A stretch of 64,000 nucleotides of DNA from Kutzneria chonburiensis (GTDB taxonomy: Bacteria; Actinomycetota; Actinomycetes; Mycobacteriales; Pseudonocardiaceae). The notes beneath the pieces are model-generated. The model worked only from the letters and a program-made list of their open reading frames with translations. It was not told where the DNA came from and did not search any database. The stretch covers positions 5,766,001 to 5,830,000 of the forward strand of contig NZ_CP097263.1 in assembly GCF_028622115.1 (NCBI RefSeq), read 5' to 3'. Positions within the stretch are counted from its first letter, which is position 1. Each line of letters opens with the position of its first letter. The translations under genes and the position numbers were made by a program. Shown here one piece after another: positions 34,516 to 43,024 of the stretch.

Positions 34516-35622
34516 TCAGCCCTCCGCCGCCAGCTGGCCGCAGGCGGCGGCGATCTCCTGGCCGCGGGTGTCGCGCACGGTGCACTCCACGCCCTGGTCC
34601 TTGACGCGGGCCACGAACTCGTCCTGCACGGGCTTCGGGGAGGCGTCCCACTTGGAACCCGGGGTGGGGTTCAACGGGATCAGGTTGACGTGGGCGTACT
34701 GCCCGAGGTGCTTGTGCAGCTTCTTGCCGAGCATGTCGGCGCGCCAGCCCTGGTCGTTGACGTCACGGATGAGCGCGTACTCGATGGAGACGCGACGGCC
34801 GGTGCGATCGGCGTAGCCACGGGCGGCCTGGAGGACCTCGGAGACCTTCCAACGGGTGTTGACGGGCACGAGGGTGTCGCGAAGCTCGTCATCGGGGGTG
34901 TGCAGCGACACGGCGAGACGGACGTGCAGGCCCTCCTCGGTGAGCTTGCGAATGGCGGGCACGAGACCGACGGTGGAGACGGTGACGGAACGCTGCGAGA
35001 TGCCGAGGCCGTCGGGGGCGGGGTCACAGATGCGATGCACGGCGTCGATGACCCGGCGGTAGTTGGCGAGCGGCTCGCCCATACCCATGAAGACGATGTT
35101 GGACAGCCGGCCGGGGCCGCCGGGGAGCTCGCCGTCACGCATGGCGGCCGCCGCGGAGCGGACCTGGTCGACGATCTCGGCGGTGGACAGGTTGCGGGTG
35201 AGCCCGCCCTGCCCGGTGGCGCAGAAGGGACAAGCCATCCCGCAGCCGGCCTGGCTGGAGATACACAGGGTGGCCCGCTCGGGATAGCGCATGAGCACGC
35301 TCTCCACCAGGGTCCCGTCGTGGGCCCGCCACAAGGTCTTCCGAGTGGTGCCGTCGTCGCAGCTGAGCTTGCGCACCTCGGTGAGCAAGGTGGGCATCAG
35401 CGCGGAGACGAGCCGGTCCCGCGCGGCGGCGGGGATGTCGGTCATCTCGTCGGGGTCGACGGTCAGCCGGGAGAAGTAGTGGTTGGCCAACTGCTTGGCG
35501 CGGAACGACTTCTCCCCCAGGTCGGCGACGGCCTGGGCACGTTCGGACGCGGACATGTCGGCCAGGTGCCGGGGCGGCATGGCACGACGGGGGGCATCGA
35601 AGACAAGGGGGAGCGCAGTCAT
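34516..35622 (-). CDS. rlmN: 23S rRNA (adenine2503-C2)-methyltransferase / tRNA A37 methyltransferase
   Basis: 368 residues. Radical-SAM enzyme with the cluster motif CGMACPFC in [19 protein letters not shown], the SAM-binding [11 protein letters not shown], and the methyl-carrying Cys near the C-terminus in [13 protein letters not shown]. It modifies A2503 of 23S rRNA and A37 of some tRNAs. Its 3' end was the source of the fragment at 34107. It diverges from the PadR gene; an upstream palindrome pair lies in the shared region. Confidence 0.97.
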   Translation of the reverse strand: MTALPLVFDAPRRAMPPRHLADMSASERAQAVADLGEKSFRAKQLANHYFSRLTVDPDEMTDIPAAARDRLVSALMPTLLTEVRKLSCDDGTTRKTLWRAHDGTLVESVLMRYPERATLCISSQAGCGMACPFCATGQGGLTRNLSTAEIVDQVRSAAAAMRDGELPGGPGRLSNIVFMGMGEPLANYRRVIDAVHRICDPAPDGLGISQRSVTVSTVGLVPAIRKLTEEGLHVRLAVSLHTPDDELRDTLVPVNTRWKVSEVLQAARGYADRTGRRVSIEYALIRDVNDQGWRADMLGKKLHKHLGQYAHVNLIPLNPTPGSKWDASPKPVQDEFVARVKDQGVECTVRDTRGQEIAAACGQLAAEG

Positions 35623-35678
35623 AACCCATCCATTCTCCCATGTCGGCCGCTGTGACGACCGTCACTCTATCGGACGTT

Positions 35679-35705
35679 GTATCGCGATACATCAGCGATA
35701 TATCG
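35679..35705. promoter_or_regulatory. PadR-type operator pair
   Basis: Two adjacent dyads, TGTATCGCGATACA (35679-35692) and CGATATATCG (35696-35705), lie 44 bases before the PadR gene. AT-rich TATCGCGATA-like palindromes are typical of actinobacterial PadR autoregulation. Confidence 0.7.
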
Positions 35706-35748
35706 TTAGCGACGTCAGAGAGACACCACAACCCGAAGGGAGCGCATC

Positions 35749-36402
35749 ATGCGCAGCCACTCTCACTTCCGACCGGACCGACACGGGCACGGCTTCGGCA
35801 CGTTCCCGGGCCAGTTCCCGCACCACACCCCGCCCCGCCCGCCGGAGCCGCCGATGGGCCCGATGCCCTTCGCGGCCGGCGGCCCCTGGCCGGGCGCCCT
35901 CGGCGCGATGGCCGGCTTCCGCGGCGGTCGCCGCGGCGGACGGCGCCAGCGTCGCGGCAACGTCCGCGCGGCGGTGCTCGCCCTGCTGGCCGAACGCCCG
36001 ATGCACGGCTACGAGATGATCCAGGAGCTCGGCCAGCGCACGAACGGCGTCTGGCGGCCCAGCCCCGGCTCGGTCTACCCGACCCTCCAGCTGCTGGACG
36101 ACGAGGGCCTGATCACGGCCGACGCGGCCAGCGGCAAGAAGCTGTTCACGCTGACCGAGACCGGCCGGGCCGAGGCGGCCAAGCTGGGCGAGGCCAAGCC
36201 GTGGGCCGACGCGGTCGGCGAGGCCGACGAGGTCCGCGAGCTGCACACCGCCCTGCGCCAGCTGTTCATGGCGGTGGAGCAGATCACCCAGGCCGGCACC
36301 GAGGACCAGAAGTCCCGCGCCGTCGATGCGATCAACGAGGCCAAGCGCCGGATCTACGGCCTGCTCGCCGAGGACGTCGACGCCGATGACGACGGTGAGT
36401 GA
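35749..36402 (+). CDS. PadR family transcriptional regulator with His/Pro-rich N-terminal extension
   Basis: 217 residues; GGGAG precedes the ATG. The PadR winged helix is NVRAAVLALLAERPMHGYEMIQEL, then NGVWRPSPGSVYPTLQLLDDEGLI, ending in the wing FTLTETG. The C-terminal helices (VRELHTALRQLFMAVEQI) form the dimer region. The first 70 residues are unusual, rich in His, Pro, Gly and Arg (MRSHSHFRPDRHGHGFG, FPHHTPPRPPEPP, GRRGGRRQRRG) and could bind metal or add DNA contacts. No obvious target gene follows; the operator suggests autoregulation. Confidence 0.92.
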   Translation: MRSHSHFRPDRHGHGFGTFPGQFPHHTPPRPPEPPMGPMPFAAGGPWPGALGAMAGFRGGRRGGRRQRRGNVRAAVLALLAERPMHGYEMIQELGQRTNGVWRPSPGSVYPTLQLLDDEGLITADAASGKKLFTLTETGRAEAAKLGEAKPWADAVGEADEVRELHTALRQLFMAVEQITQAGTEDQKSRAVDAINEAKRRIYGLLAEDVDADDDGE

Positions 36403-37110
36403 TCACGAAGGCAGGATCAGTCCGGTCGGCTTCCGCCGCACATGCAGGCGGTAGCCGACCGGGATCTCCGTCCCGGCCGTCTCGGCGATCGCCCTGGCGG
36501 CCACTGCGGCCGAGAACTCGATACGCAGCACGGCTTCCAGGTCCTCGCGCCGCTCGAACCGCCACACCGTCCGGATCCGCCGTGTGCTGAAACCCTGCTC
36601 GTCGAAGAACCGTTGCACGGCAACGGGATCGTAGCCACGGACGTCCTCGCACAGCCAACTTCCGTACGGTGGCGCGGCACCGTCGAGATCGACGACCGCC
36701 AACGCGCCGCCGGGCCGTAGCACCCGATCGGCCTCGATCAACCCGGGCTCGCAGCCAGGACCGAAGAAATACGCGGTCCGCGCGTGCACCAGATCCGCGC
36801 AGCCGTCGGGCAGCGGCAGCCGTTGCGCCCCACCCTCCAGCACTCGAATGTTCTCTACGGAGCGAGTGCGTTCCTTGGCCCGCTCGACGAGCGGCGGATG
36901 CGGCTCCACCCCGGTCACGCTCGCGGCGTCACGAGCGAACGCCGGGAGGTGGAATCCGTCGCCACAACCGATGTCGACGACGTCCGATCCCGCCCAGTCG
37001 CAGTCGGCACGCAGCGCACGCCAGATCTCGCCGGTGCTGTCCTGGGCACGGTTCTCCACCGCGTACAGCTCGGGCCACTGCCAGATGTTGGGGCTGGGAA
37101 GCACGTGCAC
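36403..37110 (-). CDS. Class I SAM-dependent methyltransferase
   Basis: 235 residues from GTG 37110; the frame continues to 37242 with other possible starts (ATG 37131), but relatives begin close to SPNIWQWPELYAVENRAQD. SAM motif I is VVDIGCGDGFHLP, followed by VTGVEPHPPLVERA and, after motif III, ADRVLRPGGALAVVDLDG. It is a methyltransferase 11-type enzyme of unknown substrate. Its stop directly abuts the convergent PadR stop, and it diverges from the VOC gene. Confidence 0.85.
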   Translation of the reverse strand: MHVLPSPNIWQWPELYAVENRAQDSTGEIWRALRADCDWAGSDVVDIGCGDGFHLPAFARDAASVTGVEPHPPLVERAKERTRSVENIRVLEGGAQRLPLPDGCADLVHARTAYFFGPGCEPGLIEADRVLRPGGALAVVDLDGAAPPYGSWLCEDVRGYDPVAVQRFFDEQGFSTRRIRTVWRFERREDLEAVLRIEFSAAVAARAIAETAGTEIPVGYRLHVRRKPTGLILPS

Positions 37111-37256
37111 GGACGTCAGTCTGGCCCTCATCCGGGCCGCGAGTTGCGGCACCCACGTCATTCCCATGCCGACAAGCCAATCATGTGGCGGCTTGCCATG
37201 GGGATGATGCTGCGTTGACCATTGACTACAGGCGGTGAACACGCGAGGAGGTGCCC

Positions 37257-38027
37257 ATGACGCACACCACCGGCATCCTCCCCGGAGCGCCCTGCTGGGT
37301 CAGTCTCGACAGCACGGATCCGCCGGCCAGCCGCGACTTCTACGCCGCGGTACTGGGCTGGCGGTACACAGTGGACCGACGCGGCGGCGCGCTGGCGCAC
37401 GTCGGCCGGGACGAGGCGGCCGCGGGCATCGATCCCGGGCGACGCCACGAATGGCGACTGCACCTGGCGATTCGCAATCCGTGGATCGCCTCGGAACGCG
37501 TGCGCCAGCACGGGGGTCGCGTGGTGCGCGGCCCGCTGGAGGGACGCATCGTGATCGCCGAGGACCCCAGTGGCGGCGTGGTCGCGCTGAGCGGGCCGAG
37601 ACCGGATGTCTCGATGGCGTACGGAATTCACGGCTGCTTCGAGTGGGCCGACCTGAACACGCGGGACGGCCACCTGGCTGACAAGTTCTTCCGCGGCCTG
37701 TTCGGCTACAGCCAAGGCCAGGTCGGCGACGGCGTCGACCTGGACTACACGGTCTGGTGGCTGGGCAACCGGGCCGTGCTCGGCCGCTACCGGATGGACG
37801 CCGAGTTCCCGGCCGACACCGCGCCGCACTGGATGGTGTTCTTCCGCGTCACCGACACCGACGAAGCGGCCAGCGCCGTCCGCCGGCTGGCCGGAACCGT
37901 TGTGGTGGAACCGTTCGACTCGGCATACGGCCGGGTGGCCGTGCTGTGCGACCCGCAGGGCGCGCCGTTCTCGGTGATCGAGCCGCACGAGGAGGAAGAG
38001 GAGCCCGTCGACCCGTACGACGACTAG
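37257..38027 (+). CDS. Two-domain VOC (glyoxalase/bleomycin-resistance fold) protein
   Basis: 256 residues from the ATG at 37257 with GAGGAG 6 bases upstream. Two vicinal-oxygen-chelate modules are seen: GAPCWVSLDSTDPPASRDFYAAVLGW and GCFEWADLNTRDGHLADKFFRGLFGY begin them, and VAVLCDPQGAPFSVIEPHEEEEE ends the second. The type is common in Streptomyces as a hypothetical glyoxalase or antibiotic-binding protein; the function is unproven. Its TAG stop is part of the ACTAGG target duplicated by the IS481 element. Confidence 0.88.
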   Translation: MTHTTGILPGAPCWVSLDSTDPPASRDFYAAVLGWRYTVDRRGGALAHVGRDEAAAGIDPGRRHEWRLHLAIRNPWIASERVRQHGGRVVRGPLEGRIVIAEDPSGGVVALSGPRPDVSMAYGIHGCFEWADLNTRDGHLADKFFRGLFGYSQGQVGDGVDLDYTVWWLGNRAVLGRYRMDAEFPADTAPHWMVFFRVTDTDEAASAVRRLAGTVVVEPFDSAYGRVAVLCDPQGAPFSVIEPHEEEEEPVDPYDD

Positions 38028-38028
38028 G
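38023..38028. repeat. Left target-site duplication ACTAGG of the IS481 element
   Basis: Identical to 39135-39140 on the other side. It contains the stop of the VOC gene (TAG 38025-38027) and, on the minus strand, the stop of the transposase (38024-38026). Confidence 0.9.
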
Positions 38029-39016
38029 TGTTCTGACCCGTGAGGTTGGGAACGCGGCTGGCTGGGGGTAGGCCCTTGAGCGCGGTGTGGCCGCGGTGGT
38101 GATTGTAGGTGTGTAGCCACTGCGGCAGGGCCTGGCGGCGTTCGGTCTCGGACCGGTAGGGGCGGGCGTAGGCCCATTCGTCGAGCAGGGTGCGGTTGAA
38201 CCGTTCCACTTTGCCGTTGGTCTGGGGCCGGTAGGGGCGGGTGCGTTTGTGGGTGATGTCTGCGGCGGCCAGGGTGTCGCGCCAGAGTCGTGAGCGGTAG
38301 CAGGACCCGTTGTCAGTGAGTACCCGTTTGACGGTGATTCCGTTGGTGTGGAAGAAGGTCTGCGCCCTCTGCCAGAACGCGGCGGCGGTTTCCTTGGTCT
38401 CGTCGGGCAGGATCTCGGTGTAGGCCAGACGGGAGTGATCATCGATCGCGTTGTGCAGGAATCCGTAGCCCAGCAAGGGGTTGCGGTAGGCGCTGCGGGT
38501 CGCGGTGGCGGTGCGTTGGCTGTTGCGGCCGCCGATCTGACGGCCGTGCACCCGGTGACCGCCGCCGTCGGGGATGTTGCCCAGCTTTTTGATGTCGACG
38601 TGGATCAGGTCGCCGGGAGCGTCGCGTTCGTAGCGGCGGATGGGTTGCGCGGTGGCGCGGTCCAGATGCGTCAGGCGAGCCAGGCCGTAGCGACGCAGCA
38701 CCCGGTGCACCGTAGCCGGGTTCAGGCCGAGCAGGTAGGCGATGCGGGCCGGTCCCCAGCGGCGTAGTACGCGGACCTTGATGATGCGGCGTTCGGTGCG
38801 GGTAGGGGTACGGCCAGGGCTGGTGCGAGGACGGGAGGACCGGTCGACCATGCCAGCGGCACCGAGTTGGCGGTAGCGCCGCGCCCAGCGTTGAGCGGTG
38901 CTGACCGAGACCTGGAACCGGTCGGCCGCTGGTCGCAGTGGCCAACCGTCGTCCACGACGCAGCGGGCCAGCCGCAGCCTGCCCAGCTCGGTCAAGGGTG
39001 CGTTACGGTGGGGCAT
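38024..39016 (-). CDS. IS481-family transposase
   Basis: 330 residues from the ATG at 39016 (GGAGG 5 bases before); a longer start at 39055 is possible. An N-terminal helix-turn-helix (LRPAADRFQVSVSTAQRWARRYRQLG) is followed by a second (RIAYLLGLNPATVHRVLRRYGL). The DDE catalytic core has Asp in LIHVDIKKLG, Asp in RVLTDNGSCYRS and Glu in NGKVERFNRTL. The reading frame passes through the left inverted repeat and uses a TAG stop located in the duplicated target sequence, outside the element. The frame is intact, so the element may be active. Confidence 0.93.
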   Translation of the reverse strand: MPHRNAPLTELGRLRLARCVVDDGWPLRPAADRFQVSVSTAQRWARRYRQLGAAGMVDRSSRPRTSPGRTPTRTERRIIKVRVLRRWGPARIAYLLGLNPATVHRVLRRYGLARLTHLDRATAQPIRRYERDAPGDLIHVDIKKLGNIPDGGGHRVHGRQIGGRNSQRTATATRSAYRNPLLGYGFLHNAIDDHSRLAYTEILPDETKETAAAFWQRAQTFFHTNGITVKRVLTDNGSCYRSRLWRDTLAAADITHKRTRPYRPQTNGKVERFNRTLLDEWAYARPYRSETERRQALPQWLHTYNHHRGHTALKGLPPASRVPNLTGQNT

Positions 39017-39134
39017 GAGGGCCTCCGGGAGCTCGGTGTAGACGTCGCAATCCACACCGAACCTGGAGGCCTTCCCTCATTTCAAGATCATCGGTTCACG
39101 TGTCTGCCCGTTCGCAACCTCCCAAGGCAGTACA
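38029..39134 (-). mobile_element. Complete IS481-family insertion sequence
   Basis: 1106 bp. The ends are imperfect inverted repeats: left TGTTCTGACCCGTGAGG, right (complement) TGTACTGCCTTGGGAGG, continuing with GTTGGGAACG against GTTGCGAACG; about 22 of 29 bases match. A 6-bp direct repeat ACTAGG flanks the element, which fits the NCTAGN target known for IS481. It carries one transposase gene and nothing else. Confidence 0.95.
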
Positions 39135-39140
39135 ACTAGG
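39135..39140. repeat. Right target-site duplication ACTAGG
   Basis: Copy of 38023-38028. It holds the stop of the ROK gene on the minus strand (39136-39138). Confidence 0.9.
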
Positions 39141-40155
39141 CCAGCAGCCGGCCCCGGCCGTGGTCGACCGCCCAGGCGAGGGCGCCGCGCATCGGCGCGG
39201 CGTCGCCGAACTCGCCGGCGGCGACGCGAACCGGGGCCGGTGTCGCGCCGTCGATGGCGGTCCGGATGTGCGGCAGGATCTCGGGATGCCCGCCCAGCGG
39301 GCCGCCGAACAGGACAAGTTCCGGGTCGAACACCGTGCACGCCGAAGCGACCGCGCGGCCGATGGCTCGGCCGAACTTCCGGTGATCGCCGGCCAGCACG
39401 GTCGGCACGTCGATCGCCGGCGGCGTGCCGAATCCTTGGCGTAGCAGGGAATCCGTCAGCGTGAGGTCGTCGTCGGCCTTGAGGTAGCCGATCTCACCGG
39501 CCAGCCCGTGCGCGCCGCGAACGAGCTGGTCACCCAGGTACAGGCTCATGCCGATGCCCGCCCCGACATGCACGTAGGCGAAGCTCGCCGCCGACTTGGC
39601 CGCGCCACTGCGGCGTTCGGCCAACGCCGCCCAGTTGACGTCGTTGTCCACCATCAGCGGCACGTCGACCACGTCGGCCAGACGGACGAAGCCCTCGGGG
39701 TACGGCGATCCCGGCAACGCGATCACCTCCCGGGTGGCCGGGTCGACCGGGTTGGCCACGGCCACGGCGACCGCCCGCAGCGGGCCCTTCGCCTCGATGC
39801 CGGCGATCGTCGCCCGCACCTCGGCGACAAGGTCGGTCCCGGGCACCACGCGCCGCTCGGTCAGCACCGTCCGCCGCAGGTCGTACGCGATCGCGTGCAC
39901 GCCGAACTGGTTCAGCTCCAAGGCGATCACGTGACCGGTGTCGGCGCCAAGCTCGTAGAAGGTCGCGATGCGCCCCCGCTGGCCGGTTTCCCGCGATCCG
40001 GTGGCCGTGAGCAGGCCGGCTGCTTCCAGCCGGCGCACCGATTCGGAGATGGTCGGGCGGGAGATGCCGGTGCGGTCGGCCAGATCGACGCGGGTCACCC
40101 GGCCGTGCTCGAAGACGTCGTCCAGCACGGCCCGGTCGGTCAGCTCCCGCAGCAT
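39136..40155 (-). CDS. ROK family transcriptional regulator (NagC/XylR type)
   Basis: 339 residues. An N-terminal winged helix-turn-helix (VTRVDLADRTGISRPTISESVRRLEAAGLL) precedes an ROK sugar-kinase-like domain with ALELNQFGVHAIAYDL and the ligand-site VDNDVNWAA, and GAGIGMSLYLGDQLVRGAHGLAGEIG. The usual zinc-site CxCGxxGC motif of ROK proteins is absent; the region reads LLRQGFGTPPAI. It likely binds a sugar derivative. It diverges from the DUF1479 gene with a perfect dyad between them, suggesting it controls that gene and itself. Confidence 0.9.
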   Translation of the reverse strand: MLRELTDRAVLDDVFEHGRVTRVDLADRTGISRPTISESVRRLEAAGLLTATGSRETGQRGRIATFYELGADTGHVIALELNQFGVHAIAYDLRRTVLTERRVVPGTDLVAEVRATIAGIEAKGPLRAVAVAVANPVDPATREVIALPGSPYPEGFVRLADVVDVPLMVDNDVNWAALAERRSGAAKSAASFAYVHVGAGIGMSLYLGDQLVRGAHGLAGEIGYLKADDDLTLTDSLLRQGFGTPPAIDVPTVLAGDHRKFGRAIGRAVASACTVFDPELVLFGGPLGGHPEILPHIRTAIDGATPAPVRVAAGEFGDAAPMRGALAWAVDHGRGRLLA

Positions 40156-40231
40156 CTGCAGGCGCGGCAGCGGCCGGGCGTCGGTGTCTTGTGGCTGGCT
40201 GGCGATGGGGCTACGGTAGCAAAATGTTCTA

Positions 40232-40246
40232 GTTAGGAGTCCTAAC
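40232..40246. promoter_or_regulatory. Putative ROK operator GTTAGGA-G-TCCTAAC
   Basis: Perfect 7-1-7 dyad between the divergent ROK and DUF1479 genes, 14 bases before the DUF1479 start and overlapping its likely promoter. AT-containing dyads of this kind are bound by ROK repressors. Confidence 0.7.
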
Positions 40247-40260
40247 CAAAAGGAGCTGAC

Positions 40261-41490
40261 GTGGTCTCCACCCTGCCGAGCGACGTGCCCGCCGCCATCC
40301 GCGACACCAAGGCCCGGCTGCGCGCCGGCATCGGCGACGTCGCCGGCCTGCTCGCCGAGATCGAGAAGGACATGCTGGCCGAGGTGGAGGCGGTGCTCGC
40401 CGCCGGACCCGCCGCGTTCCCCGTCGTGGCCTACGACGACGTCGCCGCCGGCACGGTCCCGTCCGCCACGCTCGATGCCATCCGCCGCCGGGGCTGCGCC
40501 GTCGTCCGCGGCACCTTTCCCCGTGCGCAGGCCGAATCCTGGGACGCCGAGCTGGCCGATTACCTGGCCCGCAACAACTTCGCCGCCCGCTACGCCGGAC
40601 CCGCCGACGACGTGTTCGGCGGACTGTCGTCCAGCAAGCCCCAGATCTACCCGATCTACTGGTCACGGCCGCAGCTGCAAGCCCGCCAGTCCGAGCGCAT
40701 GTCGACCGTGCGGACGTTCCTGAACTCGTTCTGGCGCAACGAATCCGAGGGCCGCGTCTGGTTCGACCCGACGCTGGACACCGGCTACCCCGACCGGATC
40801 CGCCGCCGCGAGCCCGGATCCTCGTCCAAGGGCCTGTCCGCGCACACCGACTCCGGCTCGGTCGAACGCTGGCTGCTGCCGGCCTACCAGCAGGTCTTCC
40901 GGCACGTCTTCAGCGGCCGCTGGTCCTCGTACGACCCTTGGGACGCCGCCCACCGCACCGAGGTCGACGAGTTCGAATCCACGGTCATGTGCTCGTCGTT
41001 TCGCACGTTCCAAGGCTGGACCGCGTTGTCCGACATGCGGCCCACCGACGGCGTGCTGCACGTCGTGCCGATCCCGTCAGCCATGGCCTATCTGCTGCTC
41101 CGCGCGTTGCAGGACGACGTGCCGGCCGACGATCTCTGCGGCGCCACCAACGGCCGCGTGCTGGCCGTCACCGAGCAGTGGCACGCGCCCCTGCTGCCCG
41201 CGCTGACGCCCATTCCCGCCGTCGAGCCCGGCGACACCGTCTGGTGGCACTGCGACGTCATCCACTCGGTCGCCGATGTCAGCGACCAGGAGCGCTGGGG
41301 CAACGTCATGTACATCCCCGCCGCACCCATGTGCCCCAAGAACGCCCGCTACGCCGCCGACTGCGGCCGCCGTTTCCTGGCCGGCACCAGCCCCGCCGAC
41401 TTCGCCGCCGAGGACTACGAGGCCACTTGGCCCGACCGCGCCACCCTCGCCGACCTCACCGCGATCGGCCGGGCCCAACTCGGCCTCTAG
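40261..41490 (+). CDS. DUF1479 (YbiU/Gig2-like) putative iron/2-oxoglutarate oxygenase
   Basis: 409 residues from GTG 40261 with AAGGAG 6 bases before. It belongs to PF07350, whose fold is a double-stranded beta-helix like Fe(II)/2-oxoglutarate oxygenases. Possible metal ligands are His and Asp in SAHTDSGSVERW and His in WWHCDVIHSV. Family hallmarks include KPQIYPIYWSRPQLQARQS and NVMYIPAAPMCPKNARYA. In fungi and bacteria relatives are linked to sugar (GlcNAc, galactose) catabolism, which would fit control by a ROK protein. Its stop TAG overlaps the convergent cdsA stop inside a CTAG at 41487-41490. Confidence 0.85.
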   Translation: MVSTLPSDVPAAIRDTKARLRAGIGDVAGLLAEIEKDMLAEVEAVLAAGPAAFPVVAYDDVAAGTVPSATLDAIRRRGCAVVRGTFPRAQAESWDAELADYLARNNFAARYAGPADDVFGGLSSSKPQIYPIYWSRPQLQARQSERMSTVRTFLNSFWRNESEGRVWFDPTLDTGYPDRIRRREPGSSSKGLSAHTDSGSVERWLLPAYQQVFRHVFSGRWSSYDPWDAAHRTEVDEFESTVMCSSFRTFQGWTALSDMRPTDGVLHVVPIPSAMAYLLLRALQDDVPADDLCGATNGRVLAVTEQWHAPLLPALTPIPAVEPGDTVWWHCDVIHSVADVSDQERWGNVMYIPAAPMCPKNARYAADCGRRFLAGTSPADFAAEDYEATWPDRATLADLTAIGRAQLGL

Positions 41491-42374
41491 GCCGGGATGA
41501 ACAGGCGCAGCAGCAGCCAGGCCACCACCGCGGACGGCAGCAGCGAGTCCATCCGGTCCATGAGGCCGCCGTGCCCGGGCAGCAGATTGCCCATGTCCTT
41601 GATGCCGAGGTCCCGCTTGATCAACGACTCGACCAGGTCGCCGACGGTCGAGGTGATCACGAGCGCCGCGCCGAGCAGCACGCCCTGCCACCACTGGCCG
41701 TGCAGCAGCAGGGTGACGGTCAACGCGCCGCCGACGGTGCCGGTGATCATGGAGCCGGCGAAGCCCTCCCAGGACTTCTTCGGGCTGATCAGCGGGGCCA
41801 TCGGATGCTTGCCGAACAGCACACCCGCCGCGTAGCCGCCGGTGTCCGAGCAGACGACGCCGATGAGGAAGGCCAGCACCCGGTACACGCCGTCGGCCGG
41901 CACCACCAGCATCGCCGCGAACGAGGCGAACAGCGGCACATAGGCGGCGACGAAGATCGAGCCGGTCACGTCCCGCACGTAGCCGGACACGCCGTCCCGG
42001 AACCGCCAGATCAGGCAGCCGAGGATCGTCACCACGAACGCCGCGAGCAGGCCGACCCGCTCGAACGGCCAAGAGAGCCAGACCATGGCCTGCCCGCCGA
42101 CCAGCACGGGCACCAGCGCCACCTTGATGCCGCCGGCCCGCTGCATCGCGCCGGCCAGCTCGACCGTGGAGATCGCGACCGCGATGGCCACGATCCCCAC
42201 GAACGTCTGGGGCACGGTGAACAGGCAGACCAGGATGACCGCGCCCAGGCCGCAGCCCACCGCGACGGCGGCCCACAGGTTGCGGCCCGCCCGCGATGTC
42301 TTTGCCGGCGGCGGGTCGCCGGGGTCGCCCGCGGACGAGTCCTGATCGCCCCGCCGGCCACGTGTGGAAGTCAC
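41487..42374 (-). CDS. cdsA: Phosphatidate cytidylyltransferase (CDP-diacylglycerol synthase)
   Basis: 295 residues. A hydrophilic N-terminus of about 30 residues is followed by about eight membrane helices. The CdsA signature is present: SDTGGYAAGVLFGKHPMAPLISPKKSWEGFAG in parts and, at the C-terminus, LIKRDLGIKDMGNLLPGHGGLMDRMDS. It makes CDP-diacylglycerol for phospholipid synthesis at the membrane. It is the last gene of the run tsf-pyrH-frr-cdsA. Confidence 0.95.
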   Translation of the reverse strand: MTSTRGRRGDQDSSAGDPGDPPPAKTSRAGRNLWAAVAVGCGLGAVILVCLFTVPQTFVGIVAIAVAISTVELAGAMQRAGGIKVALVPVLVGGQAMVWLSWPFERVGLLAAFVVTILGCLIWRFRDGVSGYVRDVTGSIFVAAYVPLFASFAAMLVVPADGVYRVLAFLIGVVCSDTGGYAAGVLFGKHPMAPLISPKKSWEGFAGSMITGTVGGALTVTLLLHGQWWQGVLLGAALVITSTVGDLVESLIKRDLGIKDMGNLLPGHGGLMDRMDSLLPSAVVAWLLLRLFIPA

Positions 42375-42405
42375 GTCCGTCGAACTCTCTCCTACCGGCC
42401 GGTCG

Positions 42406-42963
42406 TCAGACCTCCAGCAGCTCGGCTTCCTTGTGCTTGACCAGCTGGTCGATCTGCGCCACGTACTTGTCGGTGAGCTGCTGGAGTTCCTTCTCCGCGC
42501 GGTTTACGTCGTCCTCGCCGGCCTCGCCGTCCTTGGCGATGCGGTCCAGCTCCTCCTTGGCCTTGCGGCGGATGTTGCGCACCGCGACCTTGGAGTCCTC
42601 GCCCTTGCTCTTGGCCACCTTGACCATCTCCCGGCGGCGCTCCTCGGTCAGCGCCGGGATCAGCACGCGGATGATCGAGCCGTCGTTGCTCGGGTTGACG
42701 CCGAGGTCCGAGTCGCGGATGGCCTTCTCGATCTCCCGCAGCTGGCTGACGTCGTACGGCTTGACGACGGCCATCCTGGCCTCGGGGATGGTGATGCCGG
42801 CCAGCTGGTTCAGCGGTGTCGGCGAGCCGTAGTAGTCGACGACGATGCCCTGGAACATGGCGGCGTTGGCCCGCCCGGTGCGGACCGAGGCGAGATGGTC
42901 CTTGGCCACCGACACCGCGGTTTCCATCTTCTCCTCGGCGTCGAGAAGGGTCTCGTCGATCAC
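42406..42963 (-). CDS. frr: Ribosome recycling factor
   Basis: 185 residues, the normal length. [39 protein letters not shown] forms the first helix of the three-helix bundle, and [27 protein letters not shown] the small domain. It splits post-termination ribosomes with EF-G. It follows pyrH by 61 bases and precedes cdsA by 31. Confidence 0.97.
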   Translation of the reverse strand: MIDETLLDAEEKMETAVSVAKDHLASVRTGRANAAMFQGIVVDYYGSPTPLNQLAGITIPEARMAVVKPYDVSQLREIEKAIRDSDLGVNPSNDGSIIRVLIPALTEERRREMVKVAKSKGEDSKVAVRNIRRKAKEELDRIAKDGEAGEDDVNRAEKELQQLTDKYVAQIDQLVKHKEAELLEV

Positions 42964-43024
42964 GGCTGCTCCTTAACGATGCTGCTGGCCGGTTGCCACT
43001 TTGCCGGTGCCCACGATCCCAGCG

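Noticed and set aside
35692-36246. Minus-strand open frame opposite the PadR gene
   Set aside because: Shadow of the PadR coding sequence with no Shine-Dalgarno and no homology.
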